This document shows, piece by piece, positions 1 through 7,061 of a stretch of DNA of 64,000 nt. The DNA is taken from assembly GCA_963771715.1 (NCBI GenBank), contig CAVYUQ010000010.1, positions 386,512 through 450,511 of the forward strand, in the 5' to 3' direction. The notes below the pieces were generated by a model that had not been told where the DNA came from, made no database searches, and worked only from the letters and a program-made list of their open reading frames with translations. The translations under genes and the position numbers were made by a program. The DNA comes from JACVRW01 sp963771715. Lineage in GTDB: Bacteria > Actinomycetota > Thermoleophilia > Solirubrobacterales > Thermoleophilaceae. How positions within the stretch are numbered: position 1 is the stretch's first letter; the number at the start of each line of letters is the position of its first letter.

Positions 1-503
1 AGCGGCTTGCGAATCGGGCCTGGTAGGACCCCGACGCCGACGAGGTCGAGCGGCTCGAGCCCGTCGAGCATCTCGGGCACCACCGGGCTCTCAAGCACCT
101 TGCGCTGGAGCTGGTAGCTGTCGATCAGCAGCGGCGCATGGAGCGCGTCGAACGACGCCACGTCGACGTCGTCGAATGCCCGCGACCCCGCCCAGCCGAG
201 GTCGGCCTTGCCGGCCTGCACATCACGGATCACGCGCGTCTCGTAGTTCGGATCGCCCGCACGCCATGCGTTCTTGAACTCGATGCGAAGCGCTCCGCCG
301 CTGAGGCGCTCGACCTCCGCCGCGAACGGCTCCAGGTTCCGAGCGTCGTCGTTGCCGTTGGCCAGCGTCAGGACGGTCGCCTTCGGCTTGTTCTCACTCC
401 CCGCCTTGTCGGAATCTGCGCCCGCGCACCCGGCGACGGCCAGTGCGGCCAGCGCGGCCAGGAGCAGCGGGCGGGTCCTGCGGTCGGCTGTCTTAGGACG
501 CAT
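1..503 (-). CDS. TRAP/DctP-type substrate-binding lipoprotein (3' part outside window)
   Basis: Reads from an ATG at 503 down to the window edge with no stop, giving 167 residues of an incomplete protein. The start is supported by an AGGAGG Shine-Dalgarno a few bases upstream. The N-terminus is a lipoprotein signal: Arg-rich residues 1-11, a hydrophobic stretch, then a lipobox ending A-V-A-G-C, so the mature protein should be anchored outside the membrane. The following sequence (T-L-A-N at the first strand, then V-E-R-L-S-G-G-A-L-R-I-E-F, then D-V-Q-A-G-K-A-D-L-G-W) is the pattern of DctP-family solute-binding proteins of TRAP transporters. No membrane subunits are in the window, so they may lie beyond position 1, or the protein may act alone. 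The substrate cannot be told. It is divergent from the two-component pair starting at 642; a shared 138-bp intergenic region makes joint control possible but unproven. Confidence 0.8.
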   Translation of the reverse strand, partial: MRPKTADRRTRPLLLAALAALAVAGCAGADSDKAGSENKPKATVLTLANGNDDARNLEPFAAEVERLSGGALRIEFKNAWRAGDPNYETRVIRDVQAGKADLGWAGSRAFDDVDVASFDALHAPLLIDSYQLQRKVLESPVVPEMLDGLEPLDLVGVGVLPGPIRKP

Positions 504-641
504 CGTGGACCTCCTGGCTCGGGTGTCCCGAGGCTACGCCGGGGCCACTGCTTGCACATCGGGGCGGTCCCGACAGTCCGACCGTCCCCAGCAAGGGTAG
601 GCCCTGATGCGGTGCTCGCGGGGGAGTGAGAGGGTAGGCGC

Positions 642-2363
642 GTGAAGCTGCGCCACCTGCTCGTCCTCGTCGCGGGCTTAGGGCTCGGCGTCGCGTCGCT
701 CGCGATCGCCCGTGATGCCCCCGACGAGTCGCTCGGTGGCGCGACCGCGGCTTCCGGCCTGGTCCTCCTGGGGGTCGGTTGGGCACTCGTGCTCTGTGGC
801 GTGGTGGCGTGGGCGCGCTGGCCCTCGAGTCGCTTTGGCGTGATCCTCGCGGCGGCAGGCGGCGCGTGGTTCCTCGTCGAGCTCAACAACCCGGCCATCG
901 GTTCGCCCGTCCTCTTCACCATCGGGCTGATTACTTACGCGGCGTGCCCGGCGCTCGTTGCGCACGCGGCGCTGGCCTACCCCGACGGCCGCGTCGGCGG
1001 CAGCCTGGGACGTGCGGGACTCCTGCTCGCGTACGTGAGTATCGTCCTGCTGCTCGGCCTGCTTCCGGCGCTCGCCTTCGATCCTGCCGCGCAGCGGTGC
1101 ACGGAGTGCCCGAGCAACCTCCTGAGCGTCACGAGCGACCCCGCGGCCGTCGAGGCGCTCAGCCGCGTGGGTCTGATCCTCGGCCTGGTCTGGACCTCGG
1201 TTCTCGCCGCACTCGCGGTCTTTCGGATCGTGCGCTCCTCCTCCGCCGCGCGCCTGCTCACCGCCCCTGTGTTGCTGGCCTTGGTGGTCTACCTCGGCCT
1301 GGTCGCCGCCGACTACGCGCACGCTCTCGAACGCGGGTTCCTCTCCAATGACACCGTCGACCGGCAGCTCTGGCTCGGGCAGGCGGCTGCCCTCGCAGCG
1401 CTGGCGCTCGGCGTTGGCCTGGCCTGGGCGCGCGGACTGCGGGCGCGCACCTCGGTCGCACGCCTCGTCATCGAGCTGAGCGACGCTCCCGCGCCTGGCG
1501 AGCTGCGTGATGCGCTCGCCCGTGCGCTAGGCGACCCCTCGCTCGAACTCGCCTACCCCCTCGACTCGGATCGTCACGTCGACGCGCGCGGTCGACCGGT
1601 GGAGCTGCGAGACACCGGCGGGCGAGTCGTGACGCCCCTCGTGCGCGGCGGCGCACCGGTCGCCGTCCTCATCCATAAAGCCGATCTACGCGATGATACG
1701 GGACTGCTCAAGGACGTCGGCGCCGCGGCGAGCCTCGCACTCGACAATGAGAGGCTGCAGGCGGAGGCTCGCGCGCAGCTCGAGCAGCTGCGCGCCTCGC
1801 GCGCCCGGTCGGTCGAAGCGGGCGATGCCGAACGCCGGCGGCTCGAACGCGACCTGCACGACGGTGCCCAGCAGCGACTCGTCGTCCTTTCGTTCGCGCT
1901 ACGACTCCTGAGCGCCGAGCTCGGTGACGAAGGTGCGACGCACGTCAACGCGGCCGAAACAGAATTGCGCGCCGCTCTCACCGAGCTGCGCGAGCTCGCG
2001 CGCGGGATCTATCCGGCCGTGCTCGTCGACGAAGGGCTCGCCACCGCGCTGGACGCACTCGCGGAGGATGGTCAAGTGCCTATCGCGATCGATTCGCTGC
2101 CCGACGAGCGCCTCGCGCCCGCGGTAGAGGCCGCGGCGTATTTCCTCGTGGCGGAAGTCGTCAAGCGCGGCATCGGCTCAGGAGTCACGGTCCGCGTCGG
2201 CCTCGCGGAGGAACGACTGCTGGTCGAGATCGACAGCGCTGGCACGCTCGACGACGACCTCGTCGACCTGGAGGACCGAATCGGCGCTTTGGACGGCGTG
2301 CTCACCGTCGAGCCGACACCGGCAGGGCAAACGACGATTCGTGCTGAGGTCCCGTGCGCATAG
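642..2363 (+). CDS. Membrane sensor kinase of NarL/HisKA_3 class with degenerate ATPase domain
   Basis: 573 residues from a GTG start. Residues 1-265 contain about seven to eight hydrophobic membrane segments. A GAF-like region follows (about 270-370), then a coiled linker and the DHp helix R-L-E-R-D-L-H-D-G-A-Q-Q-R-L with the phospho-acceptor His406, as in HisKA_3 kinases. The C-terminal ATPase region is unusual. The N-box that normally reads E-A-L-T-N-x-x-K-H-A is replaced by E-V-V-K-R-G-I-G-S-G, and the D-x-G-x-G box reads D-S-A-G-T-L-D, so the Mg-ATP ligands appear lost. The end (R-I-G-A-L-D-G-V-L-T-V) still follows the family fold. It overlaps the response regulator by 10 bp, so the pair is translated together. 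It may be a pseudokinase, a phosphatase-only sensor, or may need a partner kinase; this is inference from motif loss. Confidence 0.85.
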   Translation: MKLRHLLVLVAGLGLGVASLAIARDAPDESLGGATAASGLVLLGVGWALVLCGVVAWARWPSSRFGVILAAAGGAWFLVELNNPAIGSPVLFTIGLITYAACPALVAHAALAYPDGRVGGSLGRAGLLLAYVSIVLLLGLLPALAFDPAAQRCTECPSNLLSVTSDPAAVEALSRVGLILGLVWTSVLAALAVFRIVRSSSAARLLTAPVLLALVVYLGLVAADYAHALERGFLSNDTVDRQLWLGQAAALAALALGVGLAWARGLRARTSVARLVIELSDAPAPGELRDALARALGDPSLELAYPLDSDRHVDARGRPVELRDTGGRVVTPLVRGGAPVAVLIHKADLRDDTGLLKDVGAAASLALDNERLQAEARAQLEQLRASRARSVEAGDAERRRLERDLHDGAQQRLVVLSFALRLLSAELGDEGATHVNAAETELRAALTELRELARGIYPAVLVDEGLATALDALAEDGQVPIAIDSLPDERLAPAVEAAAYFLVAEVVKRGIGSGVTVRVGLAEERLLVEIDSAGTLDDDLVDLEDRIGALDGVLTVEPTPAGQTTIRAEVPCA

Positions 2364-2998
2364 TCATCGCCGACGACGAGATGCTGCTGCGCGAGGGACT
2401 TGCGCGGCTGCTGGCCGATGCCGGCTTCGAGGTCGTCGGCAAGGCAACGGACGGCCGAGAACTTCTGCGGAGCGTCCGGCTCACCAGTCCTGATGTGGCG
2501 ATCGTCGACATCAAGATGCCGCCGACGCACACCGACGAGGGTCTTCTCGCGGCCCACGAGATCCGTTCCTCGCACCCCGACATCGGCGTGCTCGTCCTAT
2601 CTCACTACCTCGAGTCCATCTACGCGATGCGGCTGCTCGAGGAACATCCCGAGCGTCTCGGCTACCTCCTCAAGGAACGCGTCTCGGACATCGCCGTGCT
2701 GGCCGACGCGCTGCACCGCATCGCCGACGGCGAGTGCGTGCTCGACCCGACGATCGTGGGTCGCCTCGTAAACCGGCCGCGCGAGCAAGACCCGCTGGCC
2801 GAGCTCACCGACCGGGAACGCGAGGTGCTCGAACTGATCGCCGAAGGCCGCTCGAACCGGGCAATCGGCGAGAGGCTTTTCGTCAGCCCGAAGACGGTCG
2901 AGACGCACATTCGCCAGATCTTTCAGAAGCTCGGGCTGAGCGGATCGCCCGACTCACACCGCCGCGTGCTCGCGGTGCTCGCATTCCTGCGCGCCTGA
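2354..2998 (+). CDS. NarL/FixJ-family response regulator
   Basis: 214 residues from a GTG that overlaps the kinase's 3' end by 10 bp. Residues 1-120 are a receiver domain with acidic pocket A-D-D-E and phospho-acceptor Asp52 in V-D-I-K-M-P-P. Switch Ser/Thr (V-L-S-H-Y) and Lys (Y-L-L-K-E) positions are present. Residues about 148-205 form a LuxR-type helix-turn-helix (L-T-D-R-E-R-E-V-L-E-L-I-A-E-G, then S-P-K-T-V-E-T-H-I). All receiver catalytic residues are intact, in contrast to the degenerate partner kinase. Target genes are unknown. The neighbours are the divergent TRAP-type lipoprotein and the downstream TolB-like gene, which follows a palindrome. Confidence 0.93.
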   Translation: MRIVIADDEMLLREGLARLLADAGFEVVGKATDGRELLRSVRLTSPDVAIVDIKMPPTHTDEGLLAAHEIRSSHPDIGVLVLSHYLESIYAMRLLEEHPERLGYLLKERVSDIAVLADALHRIADGECVLDPTIVGRLVNRPREQDPLAELTDREREVLELIAEGRSNRAIGERLFVSPKTVETHIRQIFQKLGLSGSPDSHRRVLAVLAFLRA

Positions 2999-3005
2999 CC
3001 GCGGA

Positions 3006-3035
3006 TCAGGGCCAGCCCTGAGGCGATTTCAGGGC
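3006..3035. promoter_or_regulatory. Palindrome plus half-site upstream of the TolB-like gene
   Basis: TCAGGGCCAGCCCTGA (3006-3021) has 7-bp perfect arms around a 2-bp centre, and a third copy of the half-site TCAGGGC lies at 3029-3035. The 2-nt centre is too short for a good RNA hairpin, so a protein-binding operator is more plausible than a terminator. It lies in the 110-bp gap between the response-regulator gene and the next start. Whether the upstream NarL-type regulator binds here is only a guess. Confidence 0.4.
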
Positions 3036-3108
3036 ACGCCCCGTCGCCGCGATCGGCTCGCGCCCCTAGCGTCGCCCTGTCGTGTCGACCGCCCACCAAG
3101 GAGAAGCG

Positions 3109-4263
3109 ATGAAACGACAGATCGCCATCACACTGGCTCTCTTCGCACTTGCCGGAGCGCCGACTGCTGATGCCTCGAGCGGCAGCATCGCCTACCACCA
3201 GACCGACGCCAACGGGGCGTTCCAGATCTGGTCTGTGCCAGCGGCGGGTGGCTCCGCCTCGCAGCTGACCAGCGACCAGGTCCCGAACCCCGAGCTCTGC
3301 TTCGAGGCGTGCTTCTCCGAACACCCCGATTGGGCGTTCGACGGCTCGAGGATCTTCTTCAACTCCGACCGCGCGGGCACGGTGCACGTGTTCTCGATGG
3401 CTCCCGACGGGAGCGATGTCCAGCAGGTCACCTACTCGGACGGGGGCTTCGAGGGCCTGCCCGGCATCTCGCCCGACGGGCAGCTCGTCGCCTACGACGG
3501 CCAGCCGGAGGATCCCGCCGCGAAAGGCGGCATCTTCGTCGCGCACACCGACGGAAGCGGAACCCCACAGCGGCTGACCACCGGCCCAAAGGGCGGCTAC
3601 GACACGGCGCCCGAGTTCTCGCCCGACGGCTCGACCGTCGCATTCCTGCGTTTCCGGCCAGTCTCCTGCCCGTCGACGCCGCGCGGCTGCGGCGGGGCCG
3701 GCGAGACCGGGTTCAAGAGCACCATCTACCTGGTCGGGATCGATGGGCAGGGGCTGCACGCGATCACCGATCCCGGTCGCGTCTGGGGCAATCCGCAGTG
3801 GTCGCCGGATGGGGCCAGACTGCTGATCAACAGCTACTACGACCCCCGCGGCCGGTCGCGCGGCACCAGCTCGGACCTATGGACGATCGAGCGGGACGGC
3901 AGCGACCTGACGCCAATTACCCGATCCCCCGGCGGCGAGTTCGCGTTCGGCGCCGACTGGTCGCCGGACGGCTCCCAGATTTCCTACGCCCACTACCAGG
4001 TCCCCGACGACCACCTGGAGATCCAGGTCATGGACGCCGACGGCAGCCACCCCACGACCGTCACAGAGTGCGGGCAGTTCCAGTTCTGCGACGCGTCAAA
4101 CTGGAGCGCCACCCCGCCCGCCCTCGGCCAGCTGACTGCCGCTCGGCGGGTGCCGCGGGCGACTGTGGCGCGCTCGACTGGACGCCGGCAGGCGAGGCGC
4201 CTCCGCAGAAAGGTGCAAAGCGCCCTACGGGTTCCGGTGGCGCCCTGGCAACGAGGGCGCTGA
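3109..4263 (+). CDS. Exported TolB-like beta-propeller (PD40 repeat) protein
   Basis: 384 residues from the ATG at 3109, chosen over an in-frame upstream GTG because AAGGAG sits just before it. Residues 1-23 form a Sec signal (basic M-K-R-Q, hydrophobic core, A-D-A cleavage region). The body carries at least five PD40/WD40-like repeats with the hallmark S-P-D-G: F-S-P-D-G-S-T-V, W-S-P-D-G-A-R-L, W-S-P-D-G-S-Q-I and variants. Paired cysteines (C-F-E-A-C and two C-containing loops) suggest disulfides in an extracellular protein. The Arg-rich C-terminal tail after about residue 345 is outside the propeller and could be partly out of frame or simply a linker. Function is probably ligand or protein binding at the cell surface; no catalytic motif is visible. 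Confidence 0.8.
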   Translation: MKRQIAITLALFALAGAPTADASSGSIAYHQTDANGAFQIWSVPAAGGSASQLTSDQVPNPELCFEACFSEHPDWAFDGSRIFFNSDRAGTVHVFSMAPDGSDVQQVTYSDGGFEGLPGISPDGQLVAYDGQPEDPAAKGGIFVAHTDGSGTPQRLTTGPKGGYDTAPEFSPDGSTVAFLRFRPVSCPSTPRGCGGAGETGFKSTIYLVGIDGQGLHAITDPGRVWGNPQWSPDGARLLINSYYDPRGRSRGTSSDLWTIERDGSDLTPITRSPGGEFAFGADWSPDGSQISYAHYQVPDDHLEIQVMDADGSHPTTVTECGQFQFCDASNWSATPPALGQLTAARRVPRATVARSTGRRQARRLRRKVQSALRVPVAPWQRGR

Positions 4264-4276
4264 CGCAGGCTTCGAC

Positions 4277-4321
4277 GGGGCCGCGCGTCCGTCGCGCGGC
4301 CCCGCCCCATCAGGACGGGGC
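4277..4321 (+). terminator. Strong GC hairpin after the TolB-like gene
   Basis: GGGGCCGCGCG (4277-4287) and CGCGCGGCCCC (4293-4303) form a perfect 11-bp stem with a 5-nt loop. A smaller GCCCC/GGGGC hairpin follows at 4304-4321. There is no U tract, as is usual for terminators in very GC-rich actinomycetes. It starts 13 bp after the stop codon and separates the propeller gene from the OmpR-type operon. Confidence 0.7.
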
Positions 4322-4352
4322 GAGATTCTCCCGCCCAAGGCTTCTTGCGGGT

Positions 4353-5060
4353 ATGGACGAGCAGCGGTTGATCCTGGTTGTGGAGGACGACGAGGCGACG
4401 CGGGCGTTCCTGCTCGAGAACCTCGCCGCGGACGGCTTCCGGGTGGCGGGGGCGTCGAGTGCGGGGGAGGGGGTTCGTGCGATCGAGGTGCGGCGACCGA
4501 GCCTGGTCGTACTGGACCTCGCGCTCGAGGGAGGCAGCGGTCTGGACCTGCTCGATCGCGTGCGCCACGCCGACGGCTTGGCGTCGCGGATCGACCCGGA
4601 CCTCCCGGTCATCGTGTTGACGGGCCGGACGGGCGAGGCCGATCGGGTGCGGAGCTTCGCGCGCGGAGCCGACGATCACGTGTGCAAGCCGTTCCTGTAT
4701 GCCGAGCTGCTCGGGCGGATGCGGGCGGTGCTGCGGCGTGCCGAGGGTCGGCGTCGACAGGGGCTGCTCAGGGTCGGAGAGCTGACCGTCGACCCGAGTA
4801 CCCGCGCGGTCCGGCTTGCGGGGAAGAAGGTCGAGCTGGCTGCGAAGGAGTTCGCGCTGCTGCACGCGCTCGCCGAAGAGCCCACGCGCGTGTACGGAAA
4901 GCAGGAGCTGCTGCGGGACGTCTGGGGCTACCTGTCCATGGGCAACACCCGGACGCTCGATGCGCACGCGTGCCGGCTGCGGAAGAAGCTGCGTCCGTCG
5001 TCGCGGCCGTGGGTGGTGAACGTGCGCGGTGTCGGCTACAAGCTGACGGAGGCCGTGTGA
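4353..5060 (+). CDS. OmpR/PhoB-family response regulator
   Basis: 235 residues from ATG 4353. The receiver domain (about 5-125) has the acidic pair E-D-D, phospho-acceptor Asp55 in V-V-L-D-L-A-L, and the Lys of D-H-V-C-K-P-F. The C-terminal winged helix (about 138-233) shows A-K-E-F-A-L-L-H-A-L, D-A-H-A-C-R-L-R-K-K-L and V-R-G-V-G-Y-K-L, typical of OmpR/PhoB DNA-binding domains. It overlaps the next gene by GTGA, so it is co-translated with a miniature histidine kinase and CpaB. The context suggests a cognate pair; control of a Tad-type pilus is inferred from the operon only. Confidence 0.93.
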   Translation: MDEQRLILVVEDDEATRAFLLENLAADGFRVAGASSAGEGVRAIEVRRPSLVVLDLALEGGSGLDLLDRVRHADGLASRIDPDLPVIVLTGRTGEADRVRSFARGADDHVCKPFLYAELLGRMRAVLRRAEGRRRQGLLRVGELTVDPSTRAVRLAGKKVELAAKEFALLHALAEEPTRVYGKQELLRDVWGYLSMGNTRTLDAHACRLRKKLRPSSRPWVVNVRGVGYKLTEAV

Positions 5061-5593
5061 GCGAGCGCGAGGGCGTGGCTCGCGCTGAACACGAGCTTCG
5101 GGGGGCAGCCACCGCGCTCGCCCTGGTCTGCGAGGCCCTCCGGCGGGATCCGGCTGCGCGACATCACGGGGCCGCCATCGAAGCCCAGCTCGACCGCCTG
5201 CGGGCCGGCCTGGCGAATCTCGAGGCGGCGAGGAGTGGGCAACCGACCCAGGACGAGCGTGAAGAGGTGGAGCTGTCGGCGCTCACCAGTGCGGCGGCGC
5301 GGCCGTGGGACGACGCCGAGGTGGAGTGGGAGGGCGGCCCGGTCACCGCGCGTCTCGACCGCCGTCGCTTCGCCGAGGCGCTCGGGAACGTGCTGGCGAA
5401 CGCCGCGGAGCACGGCCTCGGTCCGGTGCGGGTGCTCGGCCGCCCGCACGACGGCGGCGTCCGCGTGGAGGTGCGGAACCGTGGACGCGGTCTAGAGATC
5501 GCGAAGCGTGCCGCCGAGGAGCTCGGCGGGCGCCTGAGCTTCGAGATCGTCGGCGACAGCGCGGTCGCGACGCTCGACCTTCCGGCCGCGTGA
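5057..5593 (+). CDS. Miniature soluble histidine kinase (DHp + ATPase only)
   Basis: 178 residues from a GTG whose last two bases start the previous gene's stop. There is no membrane segment and no sensor domain. The protein begins almost directly with the phospho-acceptor helix A-E-H-E-L-R-G-A-A-T-A-L (His12), as in HisKA domains. Residues about 95-178 match a HATPase_c fold with an intact N-box (N-V-L-A-N-A-A-E-H-G) and a shortened G1 region (V-R-N-R-G-R-G-L). The long lid and second glycine box are reduced. At 178 residues it is much shorter than usual kinases (over 350). It could be a bare kinase driven by a separate sensor, or a histidine phosphotransferase-like protein. Confidence 0.75.
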   Translation: MSEREGVARAEHELRGAATALALVCEALRRDPAARHHGAAIEAQLDRLRAGLANLEAARSGQPTQDEREEVELSALTSAAARPWDDAEVEWEGGPVTARLDRRRFAEALGNVLANAAEHGLGPVRVLGRPHDGGVRVEVRNRGRGLEIAKRAAEELGGRLSFEIVGDSAVATLDLPAA

Positions 5594-6285
5594 GGACCAG
5601 GCGCCGGCGAGGCCTGTTGCTGCTCTCCGTGGCATTGGCGAGCGGGGGCCTTGCCGCCTCTCAGGTCCGGGAACGCGAGCGCAGCGTCGCCGCGCAGGTT
5701 GGCCGGGCGGTTCCGGTGCTGGTGGCGGCGCGGGATCTTCCTGCGGGCGCCCGTGTCGCGGCGGGCGCGCTCGCGGTGAGGCGAGTGCCGGCCCGGTTCG
5801 TGCCGCCGGACGCGCTTGGTTCGGCGGTCGGCGTCGCGGGCCTTCGGCCTTCTGTGCCGATTGCCGCCGGTGGGTACGTGACCGCGGCGGTGTTCGAGCC
5901 GTCGGACGACGAGCATCGAGGGGGTGGCGGTGTCGGGCGCGGTGAGCGGGCGGTGACCGTGGAGGTGAGCGGGGCGGTGGGGCTGGATGCGGGCGCGCGC
6001 GTGGACGTGCTCGTCTCGACCGAGTCGGGCGCCGGCGGCGGCCGCACGCTGATGGCCCTGGCGGGGGCCGAGCTGCTGCGCTTGGAGGCCGGGCCGACCG
6101 CAGGCACGCCGCCCGACGCGACCGGCTCGGGCGGGCCGACCGCGCTGGCCACCCTGCGGGTGAGCGTCCGCCAGGCCGTCTACCTCACCGCGGCCGACAA
6201 CTTCGCCCGCGAGATCCGGCTGCTGGCGCGGCCGCCGGGCGACCACTCGGCCGTCGGCGCCGCGGTGTCCCAAGGACAGCTCTGA
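5590..6285 (+). CDS. cpaB: CpaB/RcpC-like Flp pilus assembly protein
   Basis: 231 residues from GTG 5590, overlapping the kinase stop. An N-terminal Arg-rich patch and one membrane segment (about 8-25) are followed by a SAF domain (V-P-V-L-V-A-A-R-D-L-P-A-G-A-R-V, ending near residue 100) and an RcpC-like domain (R-A-V-T-V-E-V-S-G-A-V-G-L-D-A-G-A-R-V-D-V-L-V). This order is that of CpaB, the periplasmic-side assembly factor of Tad/Flp pili. The tadA-B-C genes lie about 17 kb downstream, so the pilus genes are split. Its operon with a two-component pair suggests regulated pilus biogenesis. Confidence 0.85.
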   Translation: MRTRRRRGLLLLSVALASGGLAASQVRERERSVAAQVGRAVPVLVAARDLPAGARVAAGALAVRRVPARFVPPDALGSAVGVAGLRPSVPIAAGGYVTAAVFEPSDDEHRGGGGVGRGERAVTVEVSGAVGLDAGARVDVLVSTESGAGGGRTLMALAGAELLRLEAGPTAGTPPDATGSGGPTALATLRVSVRQAVYLTAADNFAREIRLLARPPGDHSAVGAAVSQGQL

Positions 6286-6312
6286 CGGGTGCCGCGGGCG
6301 CTCAGTTGCTGG

Positions 6313-6982
6313 CTAGCGGCGCTCTAGGCGTTCGACCGTGCCGTCCGGGCGGCCCAGGAGCGCCAGGTCGGCCATGTCGAGGAAGAGGCCGTGGTCCACG
6401 ACGCCCGGCACGCGCAGCAGCGCGTCCGCGAGGGCGGCCGGCTCGATCTCTGGCGGGATGTGGGCGTCGAGGATGTAGTGGCCCTCGTCCGTGACGTACG
6501 GCTGCGACCCGTCCTCGGTGCTTCGCAGTTCGGCGTCCGGCAGCAGATGGCCAAGCCGCCGGCGCGTGTCGCGCCAGCCGAAGCGGACCACCTCCACGGG
6601 CAGCCGGAAGCCCTCGCCGAGCCGGTCGACCTTCTTCGCCACCTCGGCCACCACCACGAAGCGAGCAGCGGCCGAAATCACGATCTTCTCGCGGAGCAAG
6701 CGCGCCGCCCCCGCCCTTGATGAGCCCCAACGAGCGATCGACCTCGTCGGCGCCGTCCAATGCCAGATCGAGCTCGAAGGTCCCATCGAGCTCCACGACC
6801 TCAATGCCGGCCGTGAGCGCCCGCTCGCGGGTCAGCTCCGAGGCAACCACCGCGCGCGTGCCCCGCGGGAGCCGCGCAAGCGTCGCCCAGACGGCCCGCC
6901 CAGAGCCGAGCCCGATGGTCATGCCCGGCTCGACCAACTCGGCGGCGGCGGCGGCGGCGGCAGTGCGTGCGTCGTCGCTCAC
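6313..6982 (-). CDS. rpiA: Ribose-5-phosphate isomerase A, split by one apparent base insertion
   Basis: Interconverts ribose-5-phosphate and ribulose-5-phosphate in the pentose phosphate pathway. It starts at GTG 6982, and the full span encodes about 223 residues, the usual RpiA length. Visible motifs are G-L-G-S-G-R-A (phosphate loop), L-D-G-A-D-E-V-D and L-I-K-G-G-G-G-A-L (catalytic Asp and Lys region), then E-K-I-V in the second frame, ending V-E-R-L-E-R-R. The frame breaks right after G-G-G-G-A-L. Removing one base near 6698 restores L-L-R-E-K-I-V-I-S-A-A. The gene is normally essential or strongly beneficial and the rest is intact, so a sequencing error is likelier than a pseudogene. 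It is divergent from lon with a 67-bp gap. Confidence 0.88.
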
Positions 6983-7021
6983 GCGGCGCAGCTTTGCAGC
7001 CGTCGCGGCGGCGTGTCGTGG

Positions 7022-7061
7022 TTGCTTACCGTCCCTATACTCGCTTACCATGAGTAAGCAA
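7022..7061. promoter_or_regulatory. lon promoter: -10 TATACT flanked by GCTTAC operator-like repeats
   Basis: TATACT (7036-7041) lies 8 nt before the lon ATG at 7050, with no Shine-Dalgarno, which fits a leaderless or near-leaderless transcript. Around it are three copies of one motif: TTGCTTAC (7022-7029), GCTTAC (7043-7048) and the inverse GTAAGC (7054-7059). The last two form a perfect GCTTAC-N5-GTAAGC palindrome centred on the start codon, and the outer pair TTGCTTAC/GTAAGCAA is a second perfect inverted repeat. Repeats straddling the -10 and the start suggest a repressor site. The sequence is not the HAIR motif of HspR, so the regulator is unknown. Confidence 0.55.
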
